Below are positions 25,768 through 34,908 of a DNA stretch of 64,000 nt, in pieces. Positions within the stretch are counted from its first letter, which is position 1; every line of letters begins with the position of its first letter. The position numbers were made by a program, and so were the translations under genes. This stretch comes from Oceanobacillus bengalensis (GTDB lineage Bacteria > Bacillota > Bacilli > Bacillales > Amphibacillaceae), in the NCBI RefSeq assembly GCF_003628445.1, contig NZ_RBZO01000015.1:1-64000 (forward strand), in the 5' to 3' direction. A model generated the notes under the pieces. The model made no database searches. It was not told the origin of the DNA and saw nothing but the letters and a program-made list of their open reading frames with translations.

Positions 25768-26547
25768 TCATTTGGATAGTAGATTAATAATCGTTCTCTC
25801 ATTACCTTGTTCTGCATGACGTTTATACATTCCAATACCTATATTTCTAGAAATATCAAGCAATCCTGCATTACGTATAACGTGAATATAACTTAGAAAC
25901 ATATTGTCTAAGTCCTTCGTATCATCGTTAGTGCAAAACAGCATATGACATATATCGTATTGCCCGGTAACTGTTGCTTTATTGATTGTTGAAAGAAGGG
26001 CTTGCTCTATTACCTGTTGTTCAGCAGCTGCTTGTGTAGACAATGTCATCTTGCCTCCGACATCGTAGGGAACTGCTTCTATCTTTTCTACACATGGTAG
26101 CTGGCAATTAAAAACAATTGATTGCTTGCTTAGGCTATCTTCAACTCTAACTTCAATATCTGTTTTTGGATAGCGCTTAGTCCCCTTATTCAGCCATATT
26201 TGTGCATTATTTATAATGTTGTCATCAGAAATCACATGTCTATTCAACCCGTCAAAAGTAGCTTTCAGAACTCTTTCTAAATGGATTTGACTAGGAGATT
26301 GTATTGTAGTAATCACTATTTCAACATTTATTGGATCATGAAATAGATTTAACGATTCCCTCCTCAAAGCAGCTCTTGCTTCTTTCATAATCAGTTGTTG
26401 GAAAAACATCATCGAGTGATTTTGAATAACCTTATTTTGAAATTGCGGTCTTATTTTTGCTCTTGGCTTATCATAAATCTGAATTATTACATTGTGTCCA
26501 ATTTCAGATGCAGTTACTTTAGGTAGATTAGTAGTTTTCTTTATCAT
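25768..26547 (-). CDS. RusA-like Holliday junction resolvase family protein
   Basis: The protein has 259 residues. Residues about 90-130 (ERVLKATFDGLN, ISDDNIINNAQIWLNKGTKR, IEVRVE) match the RusA core, where a DD pair and a lysine build the active site. The usual first Asp-Asn pair is replaced here by HLER. A second RusA-like scrap, DTKDLDNMF, appears near residue 213. RusA proteins are about 120 residues, so this may be a duplicated or circularly arranged version. It overlaps the upstream gene by 4 bp. The resolvase call is moderate. Confidence 0.55.
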   Translation of the reverse strand: MIKKTTNLPKVTASEIGHNVIIQIYDKPRAKIRPQFQNKVIQNHSMMFFQQLIMKEARAALRRESLNLFHDPINVEIVITTIQSPSQIHLERVLKATFDGLNRHVISDDNIINNAQIWLNKGTKRYPKTDIEVRVEDSLSKQSIVFNCQLPCVEKIEAVPYDVGGKMTLSTQAAAEQQVIEQALLSTINKATVTGQYDICHMLFCTNDDTKDLDNMFLSYIHVIRNAGLLDISRNIGIGMYKRHAEQGNERTIINLLSK

Positions 26548-27359
26548 AGTGCAATTTTTCCTCCTGTACGATTTATTGCATTTTGCAACTTAAGGCTTGG
26601 TATACAGTTCATCCTGATTACTTTAATTATTTTATCAGTAGGTAAGATATTTATTTCTGTTGCATCTCCAACATATTGTTGTTCTTTATAGAATGAATTA
26701 TTGTTTGTACGATAAACCGCTTCTACTTCAGTAGCATAGCCCTGTTTTATGAGCCATCGTATGGAACGTTCAATATCATTTTTCGAACAACCCAATGTAT
26801 AGCTCAAAAGATCATTTATATATATCGAATTGTTTTTAAAATGAATAGTCCTAGGATCAACGCCTCCAAATTCATCTATCCAATGAAACAGATATAACTG
26901 TCCAAATATCCTTATTTTGCGGTCACTCCACAATGTTTTGTCTCTTAATATTGAACCCCTCATTACTTCCACGGGTAACTCGACATAACCATTTAAGGAA
27001 TCCTTCATATTAAAGCGATTTCTAATTATACCCTCATTTGAATAATACTTCTTGTTGACGTCATCATAGTCGGGAGTGACGAGAATACGATACCGGTTGC
27101 TTTGATAAGGCTTCATAACCTTTTGGATAAAGTAGTTATTACAAAGCCACTCAATAGCTATTCTTGTATGGTACTCCGATAAATTAACTTCTTTCGCAAT
27201 AGTGTTAATGCCCATAAAACATGATCCATTTTGTTTTGCGCCTGTTACCCTACACATAAGTAAATAAATCCTCAAACGATTCCCTTTAAGGTCTGGATAG
27301 ATATTAGTAAAGATTGTTCTATCAACAAGAAATGTATTAGTAGATATTTGATAAGTCAT
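26544..27359 (-). CDS. Winged-helix element protein, possible replication or control function
   Basis: The protein has 271 residues. The N-terminal third has a helix-turn-helix pattern (MGINTIAKEVNLSEYHTRIAI) and the second half another (INDLLSYTLGCSKNDIERSIRWLI). Two winged helices separated by a linker recall phage replisome organisers and plasmid initiators, but no family signature is certain. It is translationally coupled to the RusA-like gene and divergent from the XRE regulator, sharing the operator-rich region at 27372-27447. Confidence 0.55.
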   Translation of the reverse strand: MTYQISTNTFLVDRTIFTNIYPDLKGNRLRIYLLMCRVTGAKQNGSCFMGINTIAKEVNLSEYHTRIAIEWLCNNYFIQKVMKPYQSNRYRILVTPDYDDVNKKYYSNEGIIRNRFNMKDSLNGYVELPVEVMRGSILRDKTLWSDRKIRIFGQLYLFHWIDEFGGVDPRTIHFKNNSIYINDLLSYTLGCSKNDIERSIRWLIKQGYATEVEAVYRTNNNSFYKEQQYVGDATEINILPTDKIIKVIRMNCIPSLKLQNAINRTGGKIAL

Positions 27360-27371
27360 GATTATCCCCCC

Positions 27372-27447
27372 AATTAAAATATATTTGTATTTATATATAT
27401 AAATTAAAATACATTTGCATAAATTCTACATCAATGATATTATTGAT
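27372..27447. promoter_or_regulatory. Divergent operator region with two 19-bp direct repeats and an inverted repeat
   Basis: AATTAAAATAYATTTGYAT occurs at 27372-27390 and 27402-27420, start to start 30 bp, about three helical turns. Behind it lies the inverted repeat ATCAAT-6-ATTGAT (27430-27447). The region separates the divergent winged-helix gene from the XRE regulator, so these are likely regulator binding sites. Confidence 0.6.
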
Positions 27448-27478
27448 GCAAGGAGTTTTTAGTTAAGGAGGGACAATT

Positions 27479-28141
27479 ATGCCAGCAAAACACATCGATT
27501 CTTCGGAATTTCAGTATTTAAAAGATAGTAGCTTAGGTGGTAGACTGCGTTTCTTTAGACAACAAATGATAAAGTATCATGGTTCTGATTACACCATTAC
27601 ATCATTAGGATCCAGGATTGGAGTTACCCCACAGTCAATTTCAGCAATAGAAAGAGGTGATTCAAAAAATCCATCTTTTCACTTAGTTTATAAACTTACA
27701 CAGGAATTTAGGGTTCCGCTTGAATCTGTTACGGATGAATTCTATTTGGGCAAGGAAAAGTTATTTTCAATTGGTATACCTGAAACTATATATGTTGATT
27801 TTGATATTGAAGAATCAGGTGATTTCACAATCGTTGACGAAGAAGATGATGACTATTTTAATTTCAACGATAAAAAAGGGGTCTTAATCTATCACTGCGT
27901 GAACAGTAATGAATTTGAGCCTTTACATCACACTCATTTTAAAGATGACATTTCTGAGGACGAAATGAAGCATTTTATTTCACGACTTTTACTTGAATCC
28001 ACAAATCTAACGAAGGAAAAATTTGATGGAACAAAGGCCATTCACCCTTTACAAGAAGCACATCAAATTATAAAACGTTATAACAAATTTCTGTCCGCTG
28101 AAGAACTATTAAGTCTTCTTGTTAGTAATAACAACAAGTAA
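27479..28141 (+). CDS. XRE-family transcriptional regulator
   Basis: The protein has 220 residues. The N-terminal HTH_3 domain shows TSLGSRIGVTPQSISAIERG (about residues 41-60). The remainder is acidic and may be a sensing or oligomerisation region. A GGAGGGACAATT site precedes its ATG. It heads a plus-strand series with a 47-residue protein and the integrase, and faces the winged-helix gene across the repeat-rich operator. It is a good candidate for the element's lysogeny-type repressor. Confidence 0.8.
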   Translation: MPAKHIDSSEFQYLKDSSLGGRLRFFRQQMIKYHGSDYTITSLGSRIGVTPQSISAIERGDSKNPSFHLVYKLTQEFRVPLESVTDEFYLGKEKLFSIGIPETIYVDFDIEESGDFTIVDEEDDDYFNFNDKKGVLIYHCVNSNEFEPLHHTHFKDDISEDEMKHFISRLLLESTNLTKEKFDGTKAIHPLQEAHQIIKRYNKFLSAEELLSLLVSNNNK

Positions 28142-28169
28142 ATGAAATGTTTTCAAGGAGGAGATAAAT

Positions 28170-28313
28170 ATGCAAAGTAACTCTACACAAGGTATCAATG
28201 AAGCAATTAAAGTTGATGAAAAAAAGAGAGAAGCATTCTTAGATCAACTGGCTTCAATAATTGAAAGTAGCTTATTTAAGAATGATCTACCTGATAATAA
28301 AGGGAATTGCTAA
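28170..28313 (+). CDS. Small acidic/helical protein before the integrase
   Basis: A 47-residue frame starts at ATG with a strong AAGGAGGAG site and ends 16 bp before the integrase start. The product is charged and helical (EKKREAFLDQLASIIESS). Position between regulator and recombinase suggests a small accessory factor, such as a directionality factor, but there is no sequence proof. Confidence 0.55.
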   Translation: MQSNSTQGINEAIKVDEKKREAFLDQLASIIESSLFKNDLPDNKGNC

Positions 28314-28329
28314 TTAAGGAGGAATTTAG

Positions 28330-30066
28330 ATGTTAAAAGGGGTAATCTACGCACGAGTAAGTACAGAGGAACAAGCAACAGAAGGTTACAGTATTCAAGC
28401 ACAGAAACAGCTTCTCTACGATTATGCAAAACAACGTGACATTCAGATCATTGATGAATATATCGATGAGGGAAGAAGTGGAAAAAGTATTGAGGGTAGA
28501 CCACAAATGCAGCGTCTACTGAAGGAATCAAAAAATGGAGAATTTGATACTGTTATAACATATAAACTAGACCGATTGGCTCGTAAAACAAGGGATTCAC
28601 TTGAAATTGTTGAAACTCTTGAACGTCATAATGTTCAACTAATGAGTTATTCAGAGAACATTGATACTACTACACCTGGCGGAAAGATGTTCTACACAGT
28701 AATGAGTTCTGTTGCTGAAATGGAGCGAGCAACAATAATTGACCGTGTTAAGATGGGAATGAATCAACGAGCTAATCAAGGAATGTGGAATGGTGGAATA
28801 GTGCTTGGTTATGATGTGATTAACAAGGAACTTATCATCAATGAAGATGAAGCAAAGATTGTAAAAGAGATATTTATCTTAGCAAGTAAAGGCCATGGCT
28901 ATAAGAAAATTGCTTATGAAATGAACAAGCTTGGTTATAAAACAAAAAAGAAGAAGGATTTCTCCATTGCTACTATTAAAGGTATTTTAGAGAATCCATT
29001 ATACATAGGAAAAATTCGTTATAATCAGCATGAGAATTGGTCTGAGAAAAGAAGAAAAGGTAAAAATGATAATCCGATTATAAGAGATGGTATACACACT
29101 CCAATAATCGAGATGGAGCTTTGGAATCAAGTGCAGCAAAAATTGAAAACACGCTCCTTCCGTCCAGCACAATCGTCAAAACCATACTTCTTAGGTCGAT
29201 TACTTCGTTGTCCCGAATGCGGATATGGAATGACAGCAGCAAAGTCCAGGGGTAAAAATGGCAAGCAATATAGACTTTATCAATGTGGTCAGTATAAAAA
29301 CAAAGGTAGAACTGCATGCCAAGCCCATACCATAAATGCGGACAAGGCTGAACAATATGTAATCAATGAATTAAAGCATATTGTAACACTTCCCTATTTT
29401 ATTGAGAAGTTAGTCAATAAAATGAATAACGAGAGATTGAATGCTGAATCTCCATTACTAGATGAGAAAAAACGGCTGTTTAAAAACAAAAAGAAAACTG
29501 AGAAGCAGTTAGACAATTTAGTTACATTGCTAATGGATGATCCCGATTTAAGGGATATTTATAGTAAGAAAATGCTAGAACAGAAAAAACAACTGGTTAC
29601 CATTGAGAGTCATATAGAGAAGGTTGAAAAAGAGTTACAAACTATCAGTAAAGATCCCATCGATGCTGAAGCACTGACTCATCTTCTCAAAAACATTGAT
29701 ACTCTTCTGGATAAAGCAGATGCTACAGAAAAGAAGGAGCTGCTTTCACTCTTTATAAAGGATATCCAAATAACCAAAGAAAAGGTGTCCCACAAAGAAG
29801 GGCGACAAATCAAGGGTATCAACTTGATGTTTGACTTCACTATAGAGGCTTTACAAGGTAGCTCTAGTATTTTAATTAACAAAATGTCTGAAATAAACTG
29901 TATTGCACCGCTCGATAGAACCTTCATGGAAGAACAATTTTCAAGGGATGAAAACTTCAGGGAAGTCTTATCTTCCCTTAATATTTTACCCTTATTTATG
30001 ATACGGTTCTCCCCTAATAATCCGAAACCCCCGATAAACCTGCTCAACCAAAATCAATCGCATTAA
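28330..30066 (+). CDS. Large serine recombinase (element integrase)
   Basis: The protein has 578 residues. The resolvase domain begins with YARVSTEEQ, nucleophile S11, and continues to [10 protein letters not shown]. The Recombinase domain follows (about 160-260), then a zinc ribbon CPECGYGM...CGQY...CQAH (about 295-335) and a coiled coil at about 370-450. This is the standard large serine integrase layout. It runs into rlmH antisense: the last ~25 codons lie beyond the attachment core, so in the excised circle the tail would differ. It integrates at the 3' end of rlmH. Confidence 0.92.
   Translation: MLKGVIYARVSTEEQATEGYSIQAQKQLLYDYAKQRDIQIIDEYIDEGRSGKSIEGRPQMQRLLKESKNGEFDTVITYKLDRLARKTRDSLEIVETLERHNVQLMSYSENIDTTTPGGKMFYTVMSSVAEMERATIIDRVKMGMNQRANQGMWNGGIVLGYDVINKELIINEDEAKIVKEIFILASKGHGYKKIAYEMNKLGYKTKKKKDFSIATIKGILENPLYIGKIRYNQHENWSEKRRKGKNDNPIIRDGIHTPIIEMELWNQVQQKLKTRSFRPAQSSKPYFLGRLLRCPECGYGMTAAKSRGKNGKQYRLYQCGQYKNKGRTACQAHTINADKAEQYVINELKHIVTLPYFIEKLVNKMNNERLNAESPLLDEKKRLFKNKKKTEKQLDNLVTLLMDDPDLRDIYSKKMLEQKKQLVTIESHIEKVEKELQTISKDPIDAEALTHLLKNIDTLLDKADATEKKELLSLFIKDIQITKEKVSHKEGRQIKGINLMFDFTIEALQGSSSILINKMSEINCIAPLDRTFMEEQFSRDENFREVLSSLNILPLFMIRFSPNNPKPPINLLNQNQSH
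29991..30012 (+). repeat. attR: rlmH 3' end attachment site
   Basis: The sequence CTTATTTATGATACGGTTC then TCC includes the RlmH stop and its last codons, and matches attL at 6795-6816 in 20 of 22 positions. It marks the right boundary of the element and lies inside the 3' part of the integrase frame. Confidence 0.8.
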
Positions 30067-30471
30067 CTGATGAGGAAATGTCATTTTTGAAAAGGAAAGC
30101 GCCATATTACTCCGCTTCTGTACCGCTTCACTTATTCCAAGGGAACCACCGATAACAAAGGCAATTTTACTTTTGCCGTATGTTGCAAGTTCATCCATCT
30201 TTGCAGCTAATTGCTCAGAACTCAGCATCTTTCCGTTTATTTCAAGTGTGATTACAAAGGTATCCTGGCTGATATGCGATAGGATACGTTCTCCTTCTTT
30301 CCGTTTCACGTCTAGCATTTCCGCTTCACTCATGTTTTCAGGTGCCTTTTCATCTGCAACCTCTACTATTTCCACTTTTGCATAAGCGCTTAAACGTTTT
30401 AGATATTCTTGTATTCCTTGTTTTAAATATTTCTCTTTTAACTTTCCTACTGTAACGATTGATATTTTCAT
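29992..30471 (-). CDS. rlmH: 23S rRNA (pseudouridine1915-N3)-methyltransferase RlmH
   Basis: The protein has 159 residues, the normal length, when started at the ATG at 30471. It is a SPOUT-class enzyme methylating pseudouridine 1915 in 23S rRNA. Conserved features are [15 protein letters not shown] at the start, [10 protein letters not shown] for SAM binding, and the C-terminal RGEPYHK. The gene remains intact because integration at its 3' end rebuilds the last codons. It is the B. subtilis yydA (staphylococcal orfX) locus, expected near htrA/yycJ. Confidence 0.95.
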   Translation of the reverse strand: MKISIVTVGKLKEKYLKQGIQEYLKRLSAYAKVEIVEVADEKAPENMSEAEMLDVKRKEGERILSHISQDTFVITLEINGKMLSSEQLAAKMDELATYGKSKIAFVIGGSLGISEAVQKRSNMALSFSKMTFPHQLMRLILVEQVYRGFRIIRGEPYHK

Positions 30472-30524
30472 CCGTCTATTCCTTCCCAAACTTATTACCT
30501 ACTAGTTTACCAAACTACACCACA

Positions 30525-30556
30525 TTAAAAAACTCACCCAATAAGAATAGGTGAGT
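30525..30556 (-). terminator. Terminator downstream of the CNNM/CorC gene
   Basis: ACTCACC at 30532-30538 pairs with GGTGAGT at 30550-30556, and the minus strand continues with TTTTTTAA. Confidence 0.8.
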
Positions 30557-30566
30557 CGATTTAAGT

Positions 30567-31787
30567 CTATTTAATAATTTGTACCTTACGAATCATTCTA
30601 CCTTCGACTTCCATAATCTTAAAGGTTAGATTATTTCTCTCAATTGTAGCTTCTGCATCTGGAAAATCATTAAATTCCTTTAACAGATAGCCCGCAAGAA
30701 CATCTTCTTCCTCAGGTATTTCCGTATGGAAGATGGAATTCAGACGATGTAACGTTATTTTGCCGTCACAGATAATTTCTGTATCAGTTAACTTTTCAAC
30801 CATTGTATCGGTTTCTAAATCCATTTCATCTTCAATTTCAAGACCAATCATTGCTTCAATAACATCTTCATGGGTTAAAATACCTTCTGTTCCACCATAT
30901 TCATCTAGAACAATTGCCATATGCTTTTTATCTTTCGTCATTTGGCGGAATACCCATTCAATGGAATGAAATTCGTACACAATTAATGGATCCATATCAC
31001 TAAATGATTGAAGCGATTTCTCTGGTTCGGTAGACCATTGGATTAGATATTTTGAGTGAAAAACACCAATTATATTATCGATATCTTCTTCATAAATAGG
31101 ATATCTCGTAAAGGGATTATGTATAACTATATCTCTAACTTCATCATATGTTGCTGTACTTGGTAGAGAGATAATCTCAACACGTGGTGTCTTAAGTACA
31201 TCTTTTACATTTAAATTATGAAAATCGAGAACACCCTTGATTCGAAATGATTCATCTTTACGAAATGTTCCCTCCGAATCGGCAATATCAATCATTGCAC
31301 GGAAATCCTCTTTGGAGATGGATACATCGTTCGGCTGCCCTTTAGAAAGTGCTTTTGTGATAATCCCAGTTAGCCAATTCAAAACAATTGTAATTGGCTT
31401 TAAAACAACAACTACTCCTCGTATGACAGGATAAACTAGATAAGAAATCCGATCTGGAAAGGCAGCAGCCACAGACTTAGGGATAACTTCTGAGAAGATA
31501 ATGATGGCAACCGTAAGAATTGCCGTTGCAAGTGCAACATCAAACCCATATTGAATGGCGAGTGTTGTTACGAGTGTTGGTAGAACAATATTTGCAATAT
31601 TATTCCCGATTAAGATTGATGTAATAAACTGACTAGGCTTGGAAACCAAATCCAAAAGTTTCTCAGACTTTTTGTCTCCACCCTTTGCCTTTGTTTGTAA
31701 CTTCATCTTATTTGTTGCTGTGAGTGCGGTCTCACTCCCTGAAAAGAAAAATGAAACACATAATAACAAGATGATCGCAATGATCAC
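30567..31787 (-). CDS. CNNM/CorC-family membrane protein with CBS domains
   Basis: The protein has 406 residues. A DUF21 membrane domain (residues about 1-170, four hydrophobic segments, GSETALTA and SVAAAFP) is followed by a CBS pair (PRVEIISLPSTA, FHSKYLIQW) and a C-terminal CorC_HlyC domain. The family, often labelled haemolysin, exports magnesium (MpfA in Staphylococcus). The start is GTG with AAGGAGGAAA upstream. It is monocistronic with its own terminator. Confidence 0.88.
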   Translation of the reverse strand: MIIAIILLLCVSFFFSGSETALTATNKMKLQTKAKGGDKKSEKLLDLVSKPSQFITSILIGNNIANIVLPTLVTTLAIQYGFDVALATAILTVAIIIFSEVIPKSVAAAFPDRISYLVYPVIRGVVVVLKPITIVLNWLTGIITKALSKGQPNDVSISKEDFRAMIDIADSEGTFRKDESFRIKGVLDFHNLNVKDVLKTPRVEIISLPSTATYDEVRDIVIHNPFTRYPIYEEDIDNIIGVFHSKYLIQWSTEPEKSLQSFSDMDPLIVYEFHSIEWVFRQMTKDKKHMAIVLDEYGGTEGILTHEDVIEAMIGLEIEDEMDLETDTMVEKLTDTEIICDGKITLHRLNSIFHTEIPEEEDVLAGYLLKEFNDFPDAEATIERNNLTFKIMEVEGRMIRKVQIIK

Positions 31788-31876
31788 TAAAATTTCCTCC
31801 TTGTACTTTGGGCGAATTATATTTAATTATAGAGTATTTTATAAGTATAGAAAAGTTTTTGAATCAGACTAACTTA

Positions 31877-33049
31877 TCAATTGAATAAGTTACTAATAAA
31901 CAATCTTATTACATCTGCTCCACCAATAAATGTTCCTAGTGAACTTCCTAAATTTGCTAACACAACAACTAAGAGCACTCTCGTTACCTTATTATTCCAG
32001 AAACCTTTCACACTCGTAACATCGTCAGAAATCGTTTCGAAATCTCTAACAGTTGGCCTACTAAAATATGCTTGCACAACCCCTGCAAACCACCCCGCTG
32101 CTAGTAATGGGTTTAATGATGTAATTGGTGCTGCAATTAAAGCAGTAAGAATAGCTAATGGATGTCCAAATGCTATCAACGTACCAATTGCTGATAGTCC
32201 ACCATTCCATAATAGCCAACTTAATGCTTGCTGCATGCCAACTTCTGGATTAGAAATAAAAGTATAAGCAATCATAGCGATAATAATAATCGGGATTGAC
32301 CAACCAATAATTTTAGGTACCTTCGATTTCGGAGGTCGCTTTGATAAGTTCCTTAAATCATGATCCTTATGAATCTGTTTTGTTATACCTGGTACATGAG
32401 CCGCCCCTAAAACTGCGACAACTTTCTCACCTGGTGCATTCTTTATTTTTTGTGACAAATACTGATCACGTTCATCAATTAATGGTTTCTTTAATCTTGG
32501 GAAATGCTCTGTAAATTCTTGCAGCATTGCATTAATTGTATCCTGCTGCTTCATCTTCTCTAATTCTTCTTCAGAAATATCCTCTCTACTAAATATACTT
32601 GCGATAATCTGTGTTAGAAGCATTGCCTTCCCTTTTAACCCTAGATTTCCCCATATTCTTGAAAAGGTCACTTGGATATTGCGGTCAGCAAGTACTAATT
32701 CTGCATTATTTTCCTTTGCCGATTCTATTCCCTGTATCATTTCCTGACCAGCATTTATACCAAATTGATTCGCCATCCTCTTCTGAAAGGATGAAATAGC
32801 AAGGTTCATTAATAACAATGATGCTTTCTTATCCTTAATTACCTTAAAAATATCCATATCCTTCCATTTGTTTCCATCCATAATAGATTGATATCTACCT
32901 TCATCTAACTCAATACAAACTGAATCTGGTTTTTCCGATTCAATTACTTCTTTAACTTGCTCTGCACTGTGTTTCGATACGTGTGCCGTACCAATTAGGA
33001 TAATTTCTTTTCCATTAAGGTGTAGCCTTGTTATATTATCTTCAGCCAT
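31877..33049 (-). CDS. TraB/PrgY family membrane protein
   Basis: The protein has 390 residues. The N-terminal TraB domain contains GTAHVSKHSAEQV and later GAAHVPGI, both typical histidine motifs. The C-terminal 150 residues contain four or so membrane helices. Members include the enterococcal pheromone-control protein TraB; a peptidase-like activity has been proposed but the role in Bacillaceae is unknown. The ATG has GGAAGG upstream. It stands alone. Confidence 0.82.
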   Translation of the reverse strand: MAEDNITRLHLNGKEIILIGTAHVSKHSAEQVKEVIESEKPDSVCIELDEGRYQSIMDGNKWKDMDIFKVIKDKKASLLLMNLAISSFQKRMANQFGINAGQEMIQGIESAKENNAELVLADRNIQVTFSRIWGNLGLKGKAMLLTQIIASIFSREDISEEELEKMKQQDTINAMLQEFTEHFPRLKKPLIDERDQYLSQKIKNAPGEKVVAVLGAAHVPGITKQIHKDHDLRNLSKRPPKSKVPKIIGWSIPIIIIAMIAYTFISNPEVGMQQALSWLLWNGGLSAIGTLIAFGHPLAILTALIAAPITSLNPLLAAGWFAGVVQAYFSRPTVRDFETISDDVTSVKGFWNNKVTRVLLVVVLANLGSSLGTFIGGADVIRLFISNLFN

Positions 33050-33146
33050 ATGTACCTTCCTTTTACAATAACTTACAAATCCTAAAAACTTTGATAATTC
33101 TATTCTAAACTACATAGGAGGAAAATAATATTATTAAATCCCTTCT

Positions 33147-34688
33147 TTACTTAAATTCATGGGTAGCTAGAATTGTTACCATCTCATCCTGTAAAGCTGC
33201 AACTTCAGCATTATCGATAATATGATTATTATTTAAAATAGAGAAGATTAATTTCTCTCCATTCACTGTTGTTACATAACCGGATAGAGTAAGTACTCCA
33301 GTTAATGTGCCAGTCTTTGCCACTACATTTCCAGCTAAAGGTGGGAATGTCATCCGATTTCGCAATGTTCCACCGACTAAACGCTCAAGGTTCCCCGCTA
33401 CAGGAAGGGATGATTCAAACACTGGGTGCCACTCTTTTCCCTGCACCGTATGAAGAAGGCTTGTAATTTCACTGGCAGGAATATATGTTTTATGCGACAT
33501 ACCCGAACCATCACGTAGGAGAATTGTATTAGGGTCAACATTTAATGTAGCCGCAACATCACGAATTACTTCTAGCCCTTTATCCCAGCTTCCTTCTCCA
33601 TGTACGACCTTCCCCATTTCCTTTGTCAATACTTCTCCAAGACCATTATTGCTTAATTTCATAAAAGGAATAACGATCTCTTTCAATGGAATTGATTTCC
33701 TTGAGGTTAATAGCTCGGCCCCGTCTGGTGTTACGCCTGTTTTCACCCCTTTCACACTTATTCCATTTTCTTTTAAGGCTGTTTTAAAAACATCTAATAC
33801 ATATTTAGTAGGTTCCCATACTGAAGCCCATGAGCGATACATGTTCCCATCTAATGGTATTGTTCCTTCCACAACAATGTTATTGGTACCATGTTCCCTC
33901 TCAATTGATATATCTCTTGATCCACCAGCAGCAACCGTCTCTGTTTTATTGATAACCTTGACATAATCCGTATTTGGTATCACCTTTATTTGAGCATCTA
34001 TAGCCGTTTCGTTTCCAGGATAAACTTCTACAATTACTGTTCCAGTATCATAATCTGAATTAGGGGAAAGCGTAAGCGCCGACACTTGTGCACCTGTATA
34101 ATAGGGTTCGTCAGACCAATTTAAATCCTGGGATAAGCGAATAGCATCATACCAGCTGTCATCCCCAATCAAATTTCCTTCAATGGCTTCAATTCCTTGG
34201 TCCCTTAAATCACCAGCAAGTTGATTTAGGTCTTCATTTAAAAGCGTAGGATCACCTTTACCCTTTATATAAAGATTTCCATTTAGAGCATTTCCGTTTA
34301 TTTCTCCATCTGTCAATACTTCCGTTATAAACCGGTACTCTGGACCAAGCGTATCAAGTGCAGCAGCTACGGTTAAGATTTTCATATTTGAGGCAGGATG
34401 CAAGCGTGTATCTCCATGATTATGATAAATCTCTTCACCAGTATCAGCCTTTCGAACACTGATACCTATCATTGCACCCTTTAACCGCTCATCATTTACG
34501 ATTTTATCTAGCTTATCCTCTAACGTGCTTGTAGTAGTTTCCTCTGCATTTACTATTGTACTTTTTAACTCATCTACTTGCGGGGACGTCAATAATGTAT
34601 CATGCTCACTATTTCCCATAGATAGCACAATAAATATGATCAAAGGAACAAGTAGAAGAATAGGAAATATATAGTTTCTATTAAACAT
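33147..34688 (-). CDS. dacC: D-alanyl-D-alanine carboxypeptidase/endopeptidase (class C PBP, DacC/PBP4a-like)
   Basis: The protein has about 513 residues and belongs to peptidase family S13, trimming peptidoglycan peptides outside the membrane. After an N-terminal anchor (residues about 5-23) the catalytic motifs are SNMK (SxxK, in HPASNMKIL), SNN (SxN, in MKLSNNGLGE) and KTG (VAKTGTLTGV). A long insert between the first two motifs is normal for this class. I start at the ATG at 34688, which has AAGGTGG upstream; the ATG at 34712 lacks a site. Confidence 0.88.
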   Translation of the reverse strand: MFNRNYIFPILLLVPLIIFIVLSMGNSEHDTLLTSPQVDELKSTIVNAEETTTSTLEDKLDKIVNDERLKGAMIGISVRKADTGEEIYHNHGDTRLHPASNMKILTVAAALDTLGPEYRFITEVLTDGEINGNALNGNLYIKGKGDPTLLNEDLNQLAGDLRDQGIEAIEGNLIGDDSWYDAIRLSQDLNWSDEPYYTGAQVSALTLSPNSDYDTGTVIVEVYPGNETAIDAQIKVIPNTDYVKVINKTETVAAGGSRDISIEREHGTNNIVVEGTIPLDGNMYRSWASVWEPTKYVLDVFKTALKENGISVKGVKTGVTPDGAELLTSRKSIPLKEIVIPFMKLSNNGLGEVLTKEMGKVVHGEGSWDKGLEVIRDVAATLNVDPNTILLRDGSGMSHKTYIPASEITSLLHTVQGKEWHPVFESSLPVAGNLERLVGGTLRNRMTFPPLAGNVVAKTGTLTGVLTLSGYVTTVNGEKLIFSILNNNHIIDNAEVAALQDEMVTILATHEFK

Positions 34689-34908
34689 TTTCTTTTCCAC
34701 CTTTTTTAACATATAAAAACATTCTGTCCGATACGACGATTCATAGACACCAAAAACATAAACTTTTGATTCCTATATTTAAAATATTAGGAATTTTATT
34801 TTAAATATAGCATTATTATGATTATCACTCAATATTTTATTTTTTCTGAACATAAATATGTTATAGTATTCTTACAAATTTAGTACTAGAAAAGGAGGCA
34901 TGAACAAA

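Larger units (their letters stand above)
6795..30012. mobile_element. Integrative element at the 3' end of rlmH, SCC-like, carrying a defence island
   Basis: A direct repeat CTTATTTRTGATACGGTTC (with WCC following) is present at 6795-6816 and 29991-30012, 20 of 22 bases identical. Flanking bases on both sides do not match. On the minus strand both copies read GEPYHK then TAA, the end of RlmH. A large serine recombinase sits at the right end. About 23.2 kb lie between: defence genes on the minus strand to 22.7 kb, then element housekeeping genes. The staphylococcal SCC family uses the same rlmH (orfX) site with serine recombinases, but has its ccr genes internally. This is therefore an analogous, not necessarily homologous, element. 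Confidence 0.8.
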
